Below the pieces are notes generated by a model. The model was given only the letters and a program-made list of their open reading frames with translations, searched no databases and was not told where the DNA came from. A program made the translations under genes and the position numbers. Of a DNA stretch of 64,000 bases, positions 1 through 9,174 are shown in pieces (within the stretch, counting starts at the first letter, position 1; the number at the start of each line of letters is the position of its first letter). The DNA lies in the NCBI RefSeq assembly GCF_003610495.1, contig NZ_RAPK01000007.1, forward strand, positions 434,001 through 498,000, read 5' to 3'. The DNA is from Sinobaca qinghaiensis (GTDB taxonomy: Bacteria > Bacillota > Bacilli > Bacillales > Marinococcaceae).

Positions 1-26
1 TTTGGTACCGGCGGAACATACCCCAT
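1..26 (-). CDS. Possible start of an unidentified gene, cut by the window edge
   Basis: On the minus strand a strong purine-rich ribosome binding stretch (GGGAGG at 41-36) lies about nine bases before an ATG at 26-24, which opens MGYVPPVP before the window ends. Only eight codons are visible, so no family can be assigned. A TATAGT-like hexamer upstream could be a -10 element. It could equally be chance, since no coding statistics can be applied to so short a stretch. The region 27-142 between this ATG and the ptsG terminator shows no other gene. Confidence 0.25.
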
Positions 27-143
27 ACTCCTCATCCTCCCGTGTCTTTTACTATTACTATACCCCGTTTTTATTTAATATAGTCACTTATGCCTGGAAG
101 ATTATCTTTACAGCACCCCCGGATACATTTTATGAAAACAAAA

Positions 144-170
144 AAAGGCCTGCCCGAAAGGCAGACCTTT
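144..170 (-). terminator. Rho-independent terminator of ptsG
   Basis: An 11-bp hairpin (arms 144-154 and 160-170, one G-U pair) with a 5-base loop lies 5 bp past the ptsG stop. On the minus strand it is followed by a run of T broken by one G. It ends the glcT-ptsG transcript; no ptsH or ptsI follows before the window edge. Confidence 0.85.
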
Positions 171-174
171 AATC

Positions 175-2238
175 TTATTTAGAAATGTTAATAATATCCG
201 CTTCGTTCCTGGATACCTTTTCTGTTTTTTTCAGTTCTACTTTCTGGCCTTCATTTAAGTTCGTGAAAATAACTGGAGTAATCGTTGATTTAGCTTTCTC
301 CGCTATAAGAGCAAGATCAGCTTTTACAAGAGTCTGTCCCTGAGCAACGATGTCTCCTTCAGAAACAAAGACTTCAAATCCTTCGCCCTGCATGCCAACC
401 GTATCAATACCGATGTGAAGCAGTATCTCCCGGCCGTCATCAGCAATAATACCAATCGCATGTTTAGTAGGGAAGACGTTGTTTATTTTTCCATCAACCG
501 GGGAAACGAATTCGCCGTCAGCCGGCTCTATCGCAAACCCGTCGCCCATCATACGACCAGAAAATACGTCATCCGGCACGTCATCAAGCGGGATAATACG
601 ACCTTCAGCAGGAGAATTGATTGATTTCTCTTCTGAGAGATCCGGTGCAATTGCCGGCTCTGCTTCTTTATCCGGATCAAAATCCGGCTTTTTATTAATC
701 GGCTCGGCCGGTGTCTTACCGTCTATTATATCCTGCATCTGACCTTTGATTGCATCAGATCTCGGTCCGAAAATAGCCTGGACATTGTTTCCGACTTCCA
801 TCACGCCTGCGGCTCCAAGCTGCTTGAGACGGTCTTTATCCACCTGCGATTTATCGTTTACCGTAATACGAAGACGTGTAATACACGCGTCTAAATGCTT
901 GAGGTTTTCTTTACCGCCGAATGCTTCAAGCACATTGTAAGGCAGCTCACTTACTTCGCCTTTGCCGCCTGTGCTTACTGCTGCAGCTGCTTCTTCACGA
1001 CCCGGCGTCATAAGGTTAAATTTCCTTATGGCAAAACGGAACATAAAGTAATAGATAGCAAAGAATACAAGACCTACTGGAATCACGAGCCACCAGTCTG
1101 TACGGTTCGGAACAATACCGTATAGGAAGTAGTCAATTGCTCCCCCGGAGAAACTCATCCCAATTTTTACATTTAATAAATGCATTGTCATAAAGGATAG
1201 TCCGGCAAAAATAGCGTGAATACCGAATAATACAGGAGCTACGAATAAGAAGCTGAACTCCAATGGCTCGGTAATACCTGTTAAGAAAGAAGTTAATGCG
1301 GCTGATCCCATAATACCGGCAACATATTTTTTGTTTTCCGGCTTCGCGCAGTGGTAAATCGCAAGTGCTGCGCCGGGAAGACCGAACATCATGAATGGAT
1401 ACTTACCTGTCATAAATGTACCGGCTGTGAAATCTACTCCATCTCTCATCTGTTCAATGAAGATACGCTGGTCTCCGCGGATTGTTTCACCAGCGGCGTT
1501 AACATATGTGCCAAACTCAAACCATATTGGGGTATAAAATACGTGGTGAAGACCGAATGGAATAAGTGACCTTTCTACTACACCAAAAATAAATGCGGCA
1601 AGCGTCTGGTTGGATTCCGTCATGAAGTAGGAAAATGTGTTTAATACTTCCTGGATCGGAGGCCATACGAATGTAAGAATCGCACCAATAATCAAACCGC
1701 CAATCGATGTAACAATAGGAACAAAACGCTTTCCTGCGAAGAATCCTAAGTACGAAGGAAGTTCAATTTTGTAAAAGCGGTTAAACATGTAAGCACCGAG
1801 AATACCGGCAATAATACCGCCGAACACGCCCGTTTGAAGAGTCGGGATACCTAATACGCTGGCGTAGGCCGGGTTATCTCCAACCATATCGGCGTCAATT
1901 CCGACAAGTACGCTCATCGTAACGTTAATAATAAAGAATCCTATTAATGCGGCAAGTCCTGCTACCCCATCTCCATTTGCAAGGCCAATAGCTACACCTA
2001 CTGCAAACAAAATAGCGAGGTTATCAAATACAATTCCACCTGCTTCGGACATCAGACTCGCTAACAAAACGAAAAAGTCGCTTGTTAAAAATGGAAAAAT
2101 GCTGACCATGTTTTCTTCCTGCATCCCTGTACCGATAGCAAGAAGAAGACCGGCTGCCGGCAGCAGAGCTACAGGGAGCATTAAAGCTCTACCTATACGC
2201 TGAAGCAGTCCGAACAAGTTTTTAAATGTTTCTTTCAT
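175..2238 (-). CDS. ptsG: PTS glucose transporter subunit IICBA
   Basis: This is the membrane permease that imports and phosphorylates glucose using phosphate from HPr. Domain order is IIC (about residues 1-410, hydrophobic, with [16 protein letters not shown] and the [15 protein letters not shown] signature), IIB (about 430-505, phospho-Cys in [10 protein letters not shown]) and IIA (about 550-680, active His in [17 protein letters not shown]). At 687 residues it has the normal length for a three-domain glucose enzyme II. The start has a GGGAGGAAGAG ribosome site. glcT lies directly upstream, and the leader carries a GlcT antitermination target and a cre-like site, so control by glucose and CcpA is likely. 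A related hexose could be the real substrate, but the GlcT neighbour favours glucose. Confidence 0.95.
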   Translation of the reverse strand: MKETFKNLFGLLQRIGRALMLPVALLPAAGLLLAIGTGMQEENMVSIFPFLTSDFFVLLASLMSEAGGIVFDNLAILFAVGVAIGLANGDGVAGLAALIGFFIINVTMSVLVGIDADMVGDNPAYASVLGIPTLQTGVFGGIIAGILGAYMFNRFYKIELPSYLGFFAGKRFVPIVTSIGGLIIGAILTFVWPPIQEVLNTFSYFMTESNQTLAAFIFGVVERSLIPFGLHHVFYTPIWFEFGTYVNAAGETIRGDQRIFIEQMRDGVDFTAGTFMTGKYPFMMFGLPGAALAIYHCAKPENKKYVAGIMGSAALTSFLTGITEPLEFSFLFVAPVLFGIHAIFAGLSFMTMHLLNVKIGMSFSGGAIDYFLYGIVPNRTDWWLVIPVGLVFFAIYYFMFRFAIRKFNLMTPGREEAAAAVSTGGKGEVSELPYNVLEAFGGKENLKHLDACITRLRITVNDKSQVDKDRLKQLGAAGVMEVGNNVQAIFGPRSDAIKGQMQDIIDGKTPAEPINKKPDFDPDKEAEPAIAPDLSEEKSINSPAEGRIIPLDDVPDDVFSGRMMGDGFAIEPADGEFVSPVDGKINNVFPTKHAIGIIADDGREILLHIGIDTVGMQGEGFEVFVSEGDIVAQGQTLVKADLALIAEKAKSTITPVIFTNLNEGQKVELKKTEKVSRNEADIINISK

Positions 2239-2256
2239 TTCTCTTCCTCCCTTTTT

Positions 2257-2270
2257 TTAGAACGCTTACA
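2257..2270 (-). promoter_or_regulatory. Candidate cre (CcpA) site in the ptsG leader
   Basis: The minus strand reads TGTAAGCGTTCTAA, close to the cre consensus TGWAARCGYTWNCW. It lies between the leader terminator and the ptsG ribosome site, where bound CcpA could act as a roadblock. This is a match by eye only. Confidence 0.4.
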
Positions 2271-2314
2271 TCATTTAACACGTCACCGATCCAGCTTATT
2301 TAAGCACACAAAAA

Positions 2315-2420
2315 GGCATGAGAGAAAAAGCTCTAACGATCAAAGAAAAGCCACCCTGCCTCTTCTTTCATCATCAGAACCATTCGTTTCTCTCATGCCT
2401 GCTTTACCAGTCACACGGGT
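2315..2420 (-). promoter_or_regulatory. GlcT antiterminator target (RAT) overlapping a leader terminator
   Basis: Between glcT and ptsG the minus strand has a perfect 13-bp inverted repeat (2399-2387 paired with 2327-2315, GGCATGAGAGAAA) followed by TTTT, which is a terminator with a long loop. The upstream arm is overlapped by CGTGTGACTGGTAAAGCAGG (about 2418-2399). This resembles the RAT RNA of the B. subtilis ptsG leader, which also ends in CAGGCATGAG. The expected mechanism is that unphosphorylated GlcT binds RAT when glucose is present and stops the terminator forming. Confidence 0.85.
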
Positions 2421-2431
2421 TGGAATGTGCT

Positions 2432-3259
2432 TTATTTAGTTGAAAGCCTTTGCAAGTGAATCGTTAAATACACTGCTTCGCTTTCCGGAACGGTAACATG
2501 TAATTGATGCTGCATCATTTTGATGAGCTTCCAAGCAAGATTATAGCACACAGGATATTCTTCTTTCAATACTTTTTTTAAAGAATCCGGTTCATCTCTG
2601 CTGTCTCCATTTTCAATACGGTCAATCGCCTGTTGAATATGGCGGATCAATCGTTGATGATCGAGGTCTTTATGATCAATGACAATATCAAGATTCTGCT
2701 GGATTGTCCGTTTTAAATCAGCAATAATCTGGGTGTGTTTGTTAATCTGATGAATATCTTTATCCGTCAGCGCACTGTGAATGTGAAGCGCAACGAAACC
2801 TATTTCCCCTTCCGGCAGTCTGCTTCCGGTACATTTTTCTACGTGCAGAAGAATTTTCCTGGCTGCTTTATATTCAGCAGGATAGGCAATTTCAGCTTCT
2901 TCCAAAAATGGGTTAGTAAAAGCCAACCCCTGCTTCTGCCGCTTTATTGCAAAAAATAGGTGGTCGGTCAGGCTGACATGAATGTGTTCGTTCAGATTGA
3001 CCTGAAAATATTCTTCCAATATTACCATACACTCATTCATGCATGCGATAAATGACTCATCCACATGATTAATTAGCTGTTTATACTGTTCTTGTTCCTG
3101 CCCGTCTTTCAGAACAAAAAATTTCTCTGCGGCATCTTCAGAAGTACTGTCTTCAGCTTTCTTTCCAAATCCTATGCCTTTTCCAGTTACGATCACTTCG
3201 CCGTAATTTTCGTGGTCCGCTATAATAACATTATTATTTAATACCTTGAGCACTTTCAT
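2432..3259 (-). CDS. glcT: Transcription antiterminator GlcT (BglG/SacY family)
   Basis: This RNA-binding antiterminator controls ptsG. The N-terminal co-antiterminator domain (about residues 1-60, MKVLKVLNNNVIIADHENY) binds RAT RNA. It is followed by two PTS regulation domains (about 70-170 and 175-275) with the phosphorylatable His residues in contexts such as GFVALHIHSAL and AVYLTIHLQRL. The length of 275 residues is normal. It lies directly upstream of ptsG on the same strand, with the RAT/terminator in the 190-bp gap. The predicted target confirms GlcT rather than the sucrose or beta-glucoside paralogues. Confidence 0.93.
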   Translation of the reverse strand: MKVLKVLNNNVIIADHENYGEVIVTGKGIGFGKKAEDSTSEDAAEKFFVLKDGQEQEQYKQLINHVDESFIACMNECMVILEEYFQVNLNEHIHVSLTDHLFFAIKRQKQGLAFTNPFLEEAEIAYPAEYKAARKILLHVEKCTGSRLPEGEIGFVALHIHSALTDKDIHQINKHTQIIADLKRTIQQNLDIVIDHKDLDHQRLIRHIQQAIDRIENGDSRDEPDSLKKVLKEEYPVCYNLAWKLIKMMQHQLHVTVPESEAVYLTIHLQRLSTK

Positions 3260-3390
3260 CTGTTCAACCCCATTTGTTTCCTACTTGTCCCGGATGATAA
3301 TTTCAAAAGAACGCATGCCCGGTAAATGTATGTAGTGTGGCTTCTCACTTCTTTGTTGATCCAAAATATGTATATCTATCATATCATACA

Positions 3391-3428
3391 AAAAAGAGAG
3401 GCTTTTTGTATAGAAAAAAGCCTCTCTT
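3391..3428 (-). terminator. Terminator of fabI
   Basis: A GAGAGGCTTTTT / AAAAAGCCTCTC hairpin lies about 12 bp past the fabI stop, with T-rich sequence on its minus-strand 3' side. It also separates fabI from glcT. Confidence 0.8.
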
Positions 3429-3439
3429 CTTTACATTGA

Positions 3440-4222
3440 TTACATACCGACAGTGTTGTAACCGCCATCTACATGAATGATTTCTGCCGTAATTCCCCGT
3501 GACAGGTCACTCATTAAAAACAACGCTGTATCCCCGATCTCTTCCTGGGTTACTGGACGACGGAGCGGAGATTTGTCTTCCATTTCTTTTAAAATGCTGT
3601 TAAAACCGGCAATGCCTTTAGCTGAAAGAGTACGAAGCGGACCAGCTGAAATAGCATTTACGCGGATGTTGTACTGGCCGAGATCACTTGCCAGATAACG
3701 GACACTTGCATCAAGTGAAGCTTTTGCTACGCCCATAACGTTGTAGTTTTTGATGGCTCTTTCACCGCCGAGATACGTAAGCGTCACAAAGGAGCCTCCT
3801 TCTTTCATTAAATCCAGTTCCTTCACAACTTTTGCTACAGCTGTAAGAGAATACGCACTTATATTCTGGGCAAGAAGAAAACCTTCGCGGGTCGTATTCA
3901 TATACTCGCCTTCAAGCTCTTCCGACTTGGCAAAAGCGATACAATGGGCAAGTCCGTGGATTACGCCTACTTCTTCTTTGATTGTCTTAAATGCTTCATC
4001 GATTGCACTGTCTTCTGAAATATCACAAGGGAGTACGAGAGAATCATCCCGGTCGAGTGAATCAGCCAGCTTGCGGACATTTTCACCCAGTCGTTCTCCT
4101 GCATACGTAAATACCAGTCTTGCTCCTGCATTGGAAAGGCTCTGCGCAATCGCCCAGGCGATGCTTCGTTTATTGGCCACTCCCATAATGACATATGTGC
4201 GTCCTTCTAATGAAAAACTCAT
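3440..4222 (-). CDS. fabI: Enoyl-[acyl-carrier-protein] reductase FabI
   Basis: This enzyme does the NAD(P)H-dependent reduction of trans-2-enoyl-ACP, the last step of each fatty acid elongation cycle. It is a short-chain dehydrogenase with the FabI-type cofactor loop (GVANKRSIAWAIAQ near the N-terminus) and the catalytic Tyr-x6-Lys in NYNVMGVAKASLD. The protein has 260 residues from the ATG at 4222, which has AAAGGAG eight bases upstream; a longer reading frame to 4273 lacks a ribosome site and would run through the promoter region. A FapR-like palindrome lies 32 bp upstream. It is transcribed alone and ends in its own terminator. Confidence 0.95.
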   Translation of the reverse strand: MSFSLEGRTYVIMGVANKRSIAWAIAQSLSNAGARLVFTYAGERLGENVRKLADSLDRDDSLVLPCDISEDSAIDEAFKTIKEEVGVIHGLAHCIAFAKSEELEGEYMNTTREGFLLAQNISAYSLTAVAKVVKELDLMKEGGSFVTLTYLGGERAIKNYNVMGVAKASLDASVRYLASDLGQYNIRVNAISAGPLRTLSAKGIAGFNSILKEMEDKSPLRRPVTQEEIGDTALFLMSDLSRGITAEIIHVDGGYNTVGM

Positions 4223-4253
4223 GTACGACACTCCTTTGTTATACCTATATAAT

Positions 4254-4270
4254 TTATTACCTGTTATTAA
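4254..4270. promoter_or_regulatory. FapR-like operator upstream of fabI
   Basis: The 17-bp palindrome TTATTACCTGTTATTAA differs at two symmetric positions from the FapR consensus TTAGTACCTGNTACTAA. fabI belongs to the FapR regulon in B. subtilis. Malonyl-CoA relieves FapR repression. A second match sits before fabH at 27806. Confidence 0.65.
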
Positions 4271-4435
4271 CACTAGTATATCATGTCAGCTATTATTCTC
4301 CTATCCGCTTTTTTAAAGAATCTTTTCTCGTTTATTCTTTATTTTTTTCGGTAAAAAAGAAACATAACTCCATTTATTTCGTAATAAAAAGAATAAGAGA
4401 TTAAGAATGGACAACCCGGAAAGGATTTACAGCGA

Positions 4436-5188
4436 ATGAAATATGATTTTATCAGCGATATTCATGGATGTTTTACTGAATTATGCGAGCTTCTTTCCGC
4501 CCTGGGCTATCAGCAGAATGGAAAAGGCTTTTTTCACCCTGGTGATAGGAAAGCAGTGTTCGTCGGTGATATAACCGACCGTGGAGACAACTCGGTTGAG
4601 GTTATACAACTGGTTTCTGAAATGGTATCTTCCGATCAGGCCGTTTATGTTCCCGGAAACCATTGCAATAAGCTGTACAGATATCTCATTGGAAGGCCGG
4701 TTACAATTAATCACGGTCTGGAAACAACAGTGTATGAAATAAACAGCCTTACCGCTTCGAAACGAAAAGATATCATTTCTACTTTTCTTGATCTGTATAA
4801 AAATGCCCCATTGTACGCATCTTTTGACGATGAGAAGGTAGTTGCAGCCCATGCAGGTCTTACCGAATCTTTATACGGCAGCTACTCCAAAGAAGCAGAA
4901 CGTTTTGTATTGTACGGAGATGTTACCGGCCGAAAAGATAAGAATGGCCTTCCTATTCGTGGAGACTGGGCACAGCTCTATCTGGGAAGCCGGCTGGTCG
5001 TGTACGGCCATACCCCTGTTCTTTCTGCAAGATATGTAAATAAGACTGTGAACATTGATACCGGCTGTGTATTTGGCAATGCATTGACAGCTTTCCAATA
5101 TCCGGAAGAGAAAACTCTTTCTGTGCCCTCTTCTTATTCCTTTGTACCGGCTAAATTTCCGTTTGATGATGTAAATATGACTATGTAG
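4436..5188 (+). CDS. prpE: PrpE-type metallophosphoesterase (bis(5'-nucleosyl)-tetraphosphatase family)
   Basis: This calcineurin-type phosphoesterase is close to B. subtilis PrpE, a phosphatase that also cleaves diadenosine tetraphosphate and was linked to spore germination. The metal-binding signatures are visible in order: SDIHGC (residues 7-12), GDITDRGDNS, PGNHCNKL, then AAHAGL and YGHTPV for the distal His ligands. Its 250 residues are typical. The neighbourhood (yjbO and nadK across a convergent gap) matches the B. subtilis prpE locus. The ribosome site is weak (GGAAAGGA, 11 bases upstream). The exact physiological substrate cannot be told from sequence. Confidence 0.88.
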   Translation: MKYDFISDIHGCFTELCELLSALGYQQNGKGFFHPGDRKAVFVGDITDRGDNSVEVIQLVSEMVSSDQAVYVPGNHCNKLYRYLIGRPVTINHGLETTVYEINSLTASKRKDIISTFLDLYKNAPLYASFDDEKVVAAHAGLTESLYGSYSKEAERFVLYGDVTGRKDKNGLPIRGDWAQLYLGSRLVVYGHTPVLSARYVNKTVNIDTGCVFGNALTAFQYPEEKTLSVPSSYSFVPAKFPFDDVNMTM

Positions 5189-5204
5189 GTAGAAGGTGGT
5201 ACCG

Positions 5205-5648
5205 GTGCTGAGACGTTTTCTTTTTCTATTTTTAATCATCAGTTGTTTCCTATTGGCTGCCTGCCGGCCGATCAGTCTTTCTCTCGATGAAGAAAGCAGC
5301 TCCATCGTTGTTGACTCTGACACTTCCACTTTGATTATCCAAACGTTAATAGAAAATGAAAGAGAGTGGAAAACCGAAACTTTGTACGCTGAATTTGAAG
5401 TACTCAATGAGGAACTGGCCCATCAGCTCGAAACCTCGACATTATACTATAATACTAATCAAAGAGGTATCCCGGAACAATTTTCTATTGACCCGGAATA
5501 CGGCCGGTTATTACATGAACAATTTGATTACATGGGCACTATCTCTGAAGAAGAGCTGCAAAATAATATTCAAGTAAATGTTTACGATGAAAATCATAAC
5601 CCTTTGCAGACGCTGTCTATGAAAGATGTAAATATCAGTTATCGTTAG
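5205..5648 (+). CDS. Putative lipoprotein of unknown function
   Basis: The product has a lipoprotein signal: basic start, hydrophobic core FLFLFLIISCFLLAAC, lipobox LAAC with Cys about 20 residues in. The mature part is about 125 residues, acidic, without recognised motifs. The GTG at 5205 is preferred over the GTG at 5196 because AGAAGG lies eight bases before it. It is 16 bp downstream of prpE and probably co-transcribed. Its 3' end overlaps the convergent pseudouridine synthase gene by 14 bp. No counterpart was recognised in the B. subtilis yjb locus, so it looks like a lineage-specific addition. Confidence 0.75.
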   Translation: MLRRFLFLFLIISCFLLAACRPISLSLDEESSSIVVDSDTSTLIIQTLIENEREWKTETLYAEFEVLNEELAHQLETSTLYYNTNQRGIPEQFSIDPEYGRLLHEQFDYMGTISEEELQNNIQVNVYDENHNPLQTLSMKDVNISYR

Positions 5649-6549
5649 GATAAGGCTCGGTTAAACCTGCCTGCGTAAGAGCATAGCGAAAATCTTCCGG
5701 AAGACTGGCGCTTACAGACATTGGCTTCATAGTTACCGGATGCTCAAAATCTATGCGGCTTGCATGCAGAGCCTGCCTGTTTATCAGGCTGGAAGACTCT
5801 CCATACAGCGTATCCCCTAGGAGCGGATGACCTGCAGCCTGCATATGCACACGGATCTGATGCGTCCTGCCACTGTGCAGAACGAGCTCTATAAATGAAA
5901 CATCTTCCTTTGCTTCTATCGTTTTCCTTGCTGTTCTGGCCGGCTTTCCTTCTTCGTGTATTTCTCTTGTAACGATGCTGTCTGTTTTTACACGAATACG
6001 TCCGGTCATTACTTCGTCTGCACTGCCTGTGTTTCCCTGTACCAGTGCCTGATAGGTTTTACTGCCGGGATTCTGGTCGAAATAATGAGAAAGCCTTTCA
6101 TGAGCATAGGCATGCAGGGCTATAATAATAACGCCGCTTGTTTCCCGGTCAAGCCTTGAAACCGCATGAAAAGACTGCGGCTGGTTTTTCTGCTGTAAAT
6201 AATACAACACGGCTTCCGCCAGATTCGGCTCCCCTTCTTTTCGTCCAGGCATTGTAAGAAGCGGAGCCGGTTTGTTAATGACCAGAAGGTGTTCATCTTC
6301 ATAAAGAACATCAAATGGGTAAAATGCAGGCACAAAAACTTCCGGAGCCTTTACGGGCACGCATACTAAAATAAGATCTCCTGTATTTACCTTTTTACGA
6401 AGAGGAGAGGGCCTGCCGTTTACAATAACGAGGCCCTCTCTTTTTATTTTCCGCTTAAAGCCGGATGATATTTTCTTCTCATGCAGCAAAAAATCATGAA
6501 CGGTTTTTGGAGAGGACGCTTTCCAATGAATAAATCGATAGGAATTCAT
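5635..6549 (-). CDS. yjbO: RluA/RluD-family pseudouridine synthase (YjbO type)
   Basis: This enzyme isomerises uridine to pseudouridine in rRNA or tRNA. It has an N-terminal S4-like RNA-binding region (about residues 10-75, with KRKIKREGLVIVNGRP) and a catalytic domain with the RluA-family motif HAVSRLDRETSG carrying the nucleophilic Asp. The C-terminal RTHQIRVHMQAAGHPLLGD is also diagnostic. It has 304 residues. Its start is 3 bp past the nadK stop, so it belongs to the relQ-nadK-yjbO unit. The exact target uridine is not predictable here. Confidence 0.93.
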   Translation of the reverse strand: MNSYRFIHWKASSPKTVHDFLLHEKKISSGFKRKIKREGLVIVNGRPSPLRKKVNTGDLILVCVPVKAPEVFVPAFYPFDVLYEDEHLLVINKPAPLLTMPGRKEGEPNLAEAVLYYLQQKNQPQSFHAVSRLDRETSGVIIIALHAYAHERLSHYFDQNPGSKTYQALVQGNTGSADEVMTGRIRVKTDSIVTREIHEEGKPARTARKTIEAKEDVSFIELVLHSGRTHQIRVHMQAAGHPLLGDTLYGESSSLINRQALHASRIDFEHPVTMKPMSVSASLPEDFRYALTQAGLTEPYPNDN

Positions 6550-6552
6550 TTT

Positions 6553-7347
6553 TTATTCTCCAATGAATGATTCTTTGACCCGTTTCCAAAAAGGAAGCGG
6601 GCGGAAGCGGGCAAACCGGACTTTTTCTTCAGCTACCCGGCACTGAATAGATTTTATACATTGATCTACAATCGATTTATGGTCAAGCGTAATCTGCATG
6701 TCCACTTCGTTTAACGGCTTCAACAGACAGGTATGGTGCTGGGGAAGTATGAGCGGTGAGCCGACTGTACGATACACACGGTTATTGATGGAGGCCATTT
6801 CTGCAATCTGCATGGAAGCAAGAGACGGATGCAGAATCGCGCCTCCCAGCGCTTTATTATAAGCAGTACTGCCTGAGGGTGTGGATATACACAAGCCATC
6901 TCCACGAAATGTTTCAAAAGGCTCTCCTTTTATTTCAACATCGCAGACGAGCGAACCCTCGAGGGTTTTAATCGTACATTCGTTTAAAACAAGGTAACGA
7001 TCGGACTGCGGGCGGTCATAATGACGCACGACTACTTCAAGCAGCGGGTATTCCACCACTTGAAACGGCGTTTTTGCGATATGGATAACCAGCTTTTCCA
7101 CTTCTTCCGGTTTCCAATCGGCATAAAATCCGAGATGTCCTGTATGTATCCCGACAAAACACGTTTCACTTAAAAGGTTACTGTATTGGTGGAATGCATG
7201 AAGAAACGTTCCATCCCCCCCAATCGTTATAACGATTTCAGGTGTTTCACTGTCTTCTGTCAGGCCGAATTCCTTTAAATACTTGTCTACTTTTTTCCTA
7301 AGCGCGTTTGATGTATCGTCTCCTCTACTCGTTACGGTATATCTCAT
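6553..7347 (-). CDS. nadK: NAD kinase
   Basis: This enzyme phosphorylates NAD to NADP in the cytoplasm. The nucleotide-binding [11 protein letters not shown] motif, the conserved NE in [10 protein letters not shown] and the [20 protein letters not shown] stretch are all present. The chosen ATG at 7347 gives 264 residues, has GGAAGGGGG upstream and lies 1 bp past the relQ stop. The longer in-frame extension to 7419 would overlap relQ. Coupling of (p)ppGpp synthesis to NADP supply in one operon is conserved in Bacilli. Confidence 0.95.
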   Translation of the reverse strand: MRYTVTSRGDDTSNALRKKVDKYLKEFGLTEDSETPEIVITIGGDGTFLHAFHQYSNLLSETCFVGIHTGHLGFYADWKPEEVEKLVIHIAKTPFQVVEYPLLEVVVRHYDRPQSDRYLVLNECTIKTLEGSLVCDVEIKGEPFETFRGDGLCISTPSGSTAYNKALGGAILHPSLASMQIAEMASINNRVYRTVGSPLILPQHHTCLLKPLNEVDMQITLDHKSIVDQCIKSIQCRVAEEKVRFARFRPLPFWKRVKESFIGE

Positions 7348-7348
7348 G

Positions 7349-8008
7349 TTATCCCCCTTCCCTTCTTTCCCGGTCTCTTTGGTAGTTTTCCTTATTCTGG
7401 AGGATAATCTGCTGGGCATCCCTTACTTCTCCACGGATCATCGACATTTCTTCATCAAGCCGGAATGCGGCTTCTGAAGCACTCTGCAGCCGCTTCTTGA
7501 TATTCTCAGGGATTTCCCCGCTGTATTTATAATTCAGGGAATGCTCAATTGTAGCCCAAAAATTCATAGCCATCGTTCGAATCTGGACTTCTACAAGCAC
7601 GCTCACTTCTCCATCAATTGTATGCACAGGATATTTTATAACCATATGATAAGAACGATAGCCGCTTTCCTTTTTCGTTTTTATATAGTCCCTTGCTTCC
7701 ACTACTTCAAAATCGGAACGGCTGCTTACCAGTTCAACAATGGTGTCAATATCTCCAACAAATTGACAGACAAGGCGGACACCGGCAATATCCTGCATTT
7801 GTTCGCTTAATTCATCCAAAGCGATATTTTTTAGTTTGGCTTTTTCCAGAATACTCGTAACCGGCTTTACCCGCCCGGTTACAAATTCTATTGGTGTATG
7901 CTTGGACGAAAGTTTGTACTGCTCGCGAAGGCCTCTCAGCTTCACTTTAAGCTCTTCTACTGCCTGCCTGTACGGAGTAAGAAACGTATCCCAGTTGCTC
8001 ACTGTCAT
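7349..8008 (-). CDS. relQ: Small alarmone synthetase RelQ (GTP pyrophosphokinase, YjbM/SasB)
   Basis: This single-domain synthetase makes ppGpp and pppGpp from ATP plus GDP or GTP. It lacks the hydrolase and TGS/ACT regions of long RelA/SpoT proteins. Visible signatures are [11 protein letters not shown] (ATP binding), [14 protein letters not shown] (GTP loop) and [17 protein letters not shown] (catalytic Glu). Its 219 residues fit the RelQ subgroup, and the nadK and yjbO partners support RelQ rather than RelP. The C-terminus is a charged helix likely used for tetramer formation. Confidence 0.94.
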   Translation of the reverse strand: MTVSNWDTFLTPYRQAVEELKVKLRGLREQYKLSSKHTPIEFVTGRVKPVTSILEKAKLKNIALDELSEQMQDIAGVRLVCQFVGDIDTIVELVSSRSDFEVVEARDYIKTKKESGYRSYHMVIKYPVHTIDGEVSVLVEVQIRTMAMNFWATIEHSLNYKYSGEIPENIKKRLQSASEAAFRLDEEMSMIRGEVRDAQQIILQNKENYQRDRERREGG

Positions 8009-8017
8009 TCACCGCCA

Positions 8018-8404
8018 TTATTCGTTTTGAGGGAGAAAATTGTCTTCTACTGCATTCACCATTTCATTTCCGTAGTTGCTGTTTCCCGGGATATTATCAA
8101 GAAGGTAATCCATTTCCTGTTGAAAGGAATGCAGTATAATGGATGTCGGACCTTCTACAGTTACTTCTGCCTGCTGCTTTACCGCTTCCGCGAGCTGAGG
8201 CCAGATTTGTTTAGGAAGTCTGAGCTGTATGAATGCTTCTTCCGTGTCCAATACGTAAACAAATGTTAACGCATTGGAATCTGCAAGCATTCTCATGCCA
8301 TCTTTCAGCTTTTTCCATTCCATAACCGGCCATTCTTCTATAGGATATAGCTTTAATGTATTATTTTCCATTGCTGCTTCTGTTACTGTAAGCATATGTT
8401 CCAT
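8018..8404 (-). CDS. yjbL: UPF0738 family protein YjbL
   Basis: This 128-residue acidic cytoplasmic protein is of unknown function. It is identified by size, composition and its conserved place directly upstream of relQ. No catalytic motif is visible. The ATG at 8404 has AGAGG eight bases upstream; a GTG at 8413 would lie inside that ribosome site. It is the likely first gene of the yjbL-relQ-nadK-yjbO unit and is divergent from the CYTH gene, with promoters for both in the 130-bp gap. Confidence 0.8.
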   Translation of the reverse strand: MEHMLTVTEAAMENNTLKLYPIEEWPVMEWKKLKDGMRMLADSNALTFVYVLDTEEAFIQLRLPKQIWPQLAEAVKQQAEVTVEGPTSIILHSFQQEMDYLLDNIPGNSNYGNEMVNAVEDNFLPQNE

Positions 8405-8533
8405 TTTAAGCACCTCTTTTAATGTATCTTTTCATATTTTACCATATTTGTCCTCTTTCGCGGCAAAGATGGTTTTCCTTCGATATGGTATCATAATTTT
8501 AATACAATTGTCTTGCGGAAAGGGCGTATAATC

Positions 8534-9121
8534 ATGGCACAGGAATATGAAATAGAAAAAAAGAATCTGCTTACGAAAAAAGAATTTGAAACGCTGCGGG
8601 AGTATTTAAAATTAGAAGAAAAAGATTTTTCCAGCCAGTCAAATACATATTTTGATACCGGGGAGTTTTCCCTTAAACAAGCCGGCGCTGCCCTGCGGGT
8701 AAGAGAGAAAGGCAGCTCAGCGGAGCTTACGCTTAAACAAAAAAATAAAAATGTTCCCGGTTTACTTGAAACAAACCAGAACCTGACCGATAAAGAAAAA
8801 GAAGATATTCTAAATCATACGGTATTCCCTCAGGGCGAAGTTACAGAACAGCTGATGGCTTCTCTGCAGATCTCTTCGGAAGATCTTCAAGCTTTGGGCA
8901 CTCTTTATACAAAACGTGCTTCCATAAACTGGCATGAAGGCGAAGTATTTCTCGATCACAGCCAGTATTTGGATACGGAGGATTTTGAAGTGGAGATTGA
9001 ATCTGCGTCCGAAGAAGCCGTTAATAAATTAATGAATAAACTCTTAACACCATTTTCTATTCCCGTCAGACAGGCACCCAACAAAATAGCACGCTTTTTC
9101 AACCGTAAATATGCTCAATGA
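8534..9121 (+). CDS. yjbK: CYTH domain protein YjbK
   Basis: This 195-residue protein belongs to the CYTH/triphosphate tunnel metalloenzyme superfamily. The N-terminal ExExK signature is visible (EIEKK, residues 4-8). Further charged strand residues (ALRVREK, ELTLKQKN, EVFLDHSQYLD, FEVEIES) fit the tunnel of acidic and basic residues. Bacillus members are thought to act on triphosphate substrates, with thiamine triphosphatase or tripolyphosphatase activity among relatives. The substrate is not known here. The ATG at 8534 is chosen over an earlier in-frame start at 8513 because of the upstream GGAAAGG and the match to the CYTH start. Confidence 0.85.
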   Translation: MAQEYEIEKKNLLTKKEFETLREYLKLEEKDFSSQSNTYFDTGEFSLKQAGAALRVREKGSSAELTLKQKNKNVPGLLETNQNLTDKEKEDILNHTVFPQGEVTEQLMASLQISSEDLQALGTLYTKRASINWHEGEVFLDHSQYLDTEDFEVEIESASEEAVNKLMNKLLTPFSIPVRQAPNKIARFFNRKYAQ

Positions 9122-9174
9122 CCCCCATTATCTTATATTTTAAAATCTAATTTATTATTGAGGTGATATAAAGC

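Noticed and set aside
3750-4316. 188-codon plus-strand ORF over fabI
   Set aside because: It is a shadow of the clearly real fabI gene, with Ser-rich composition and no ribosome site.
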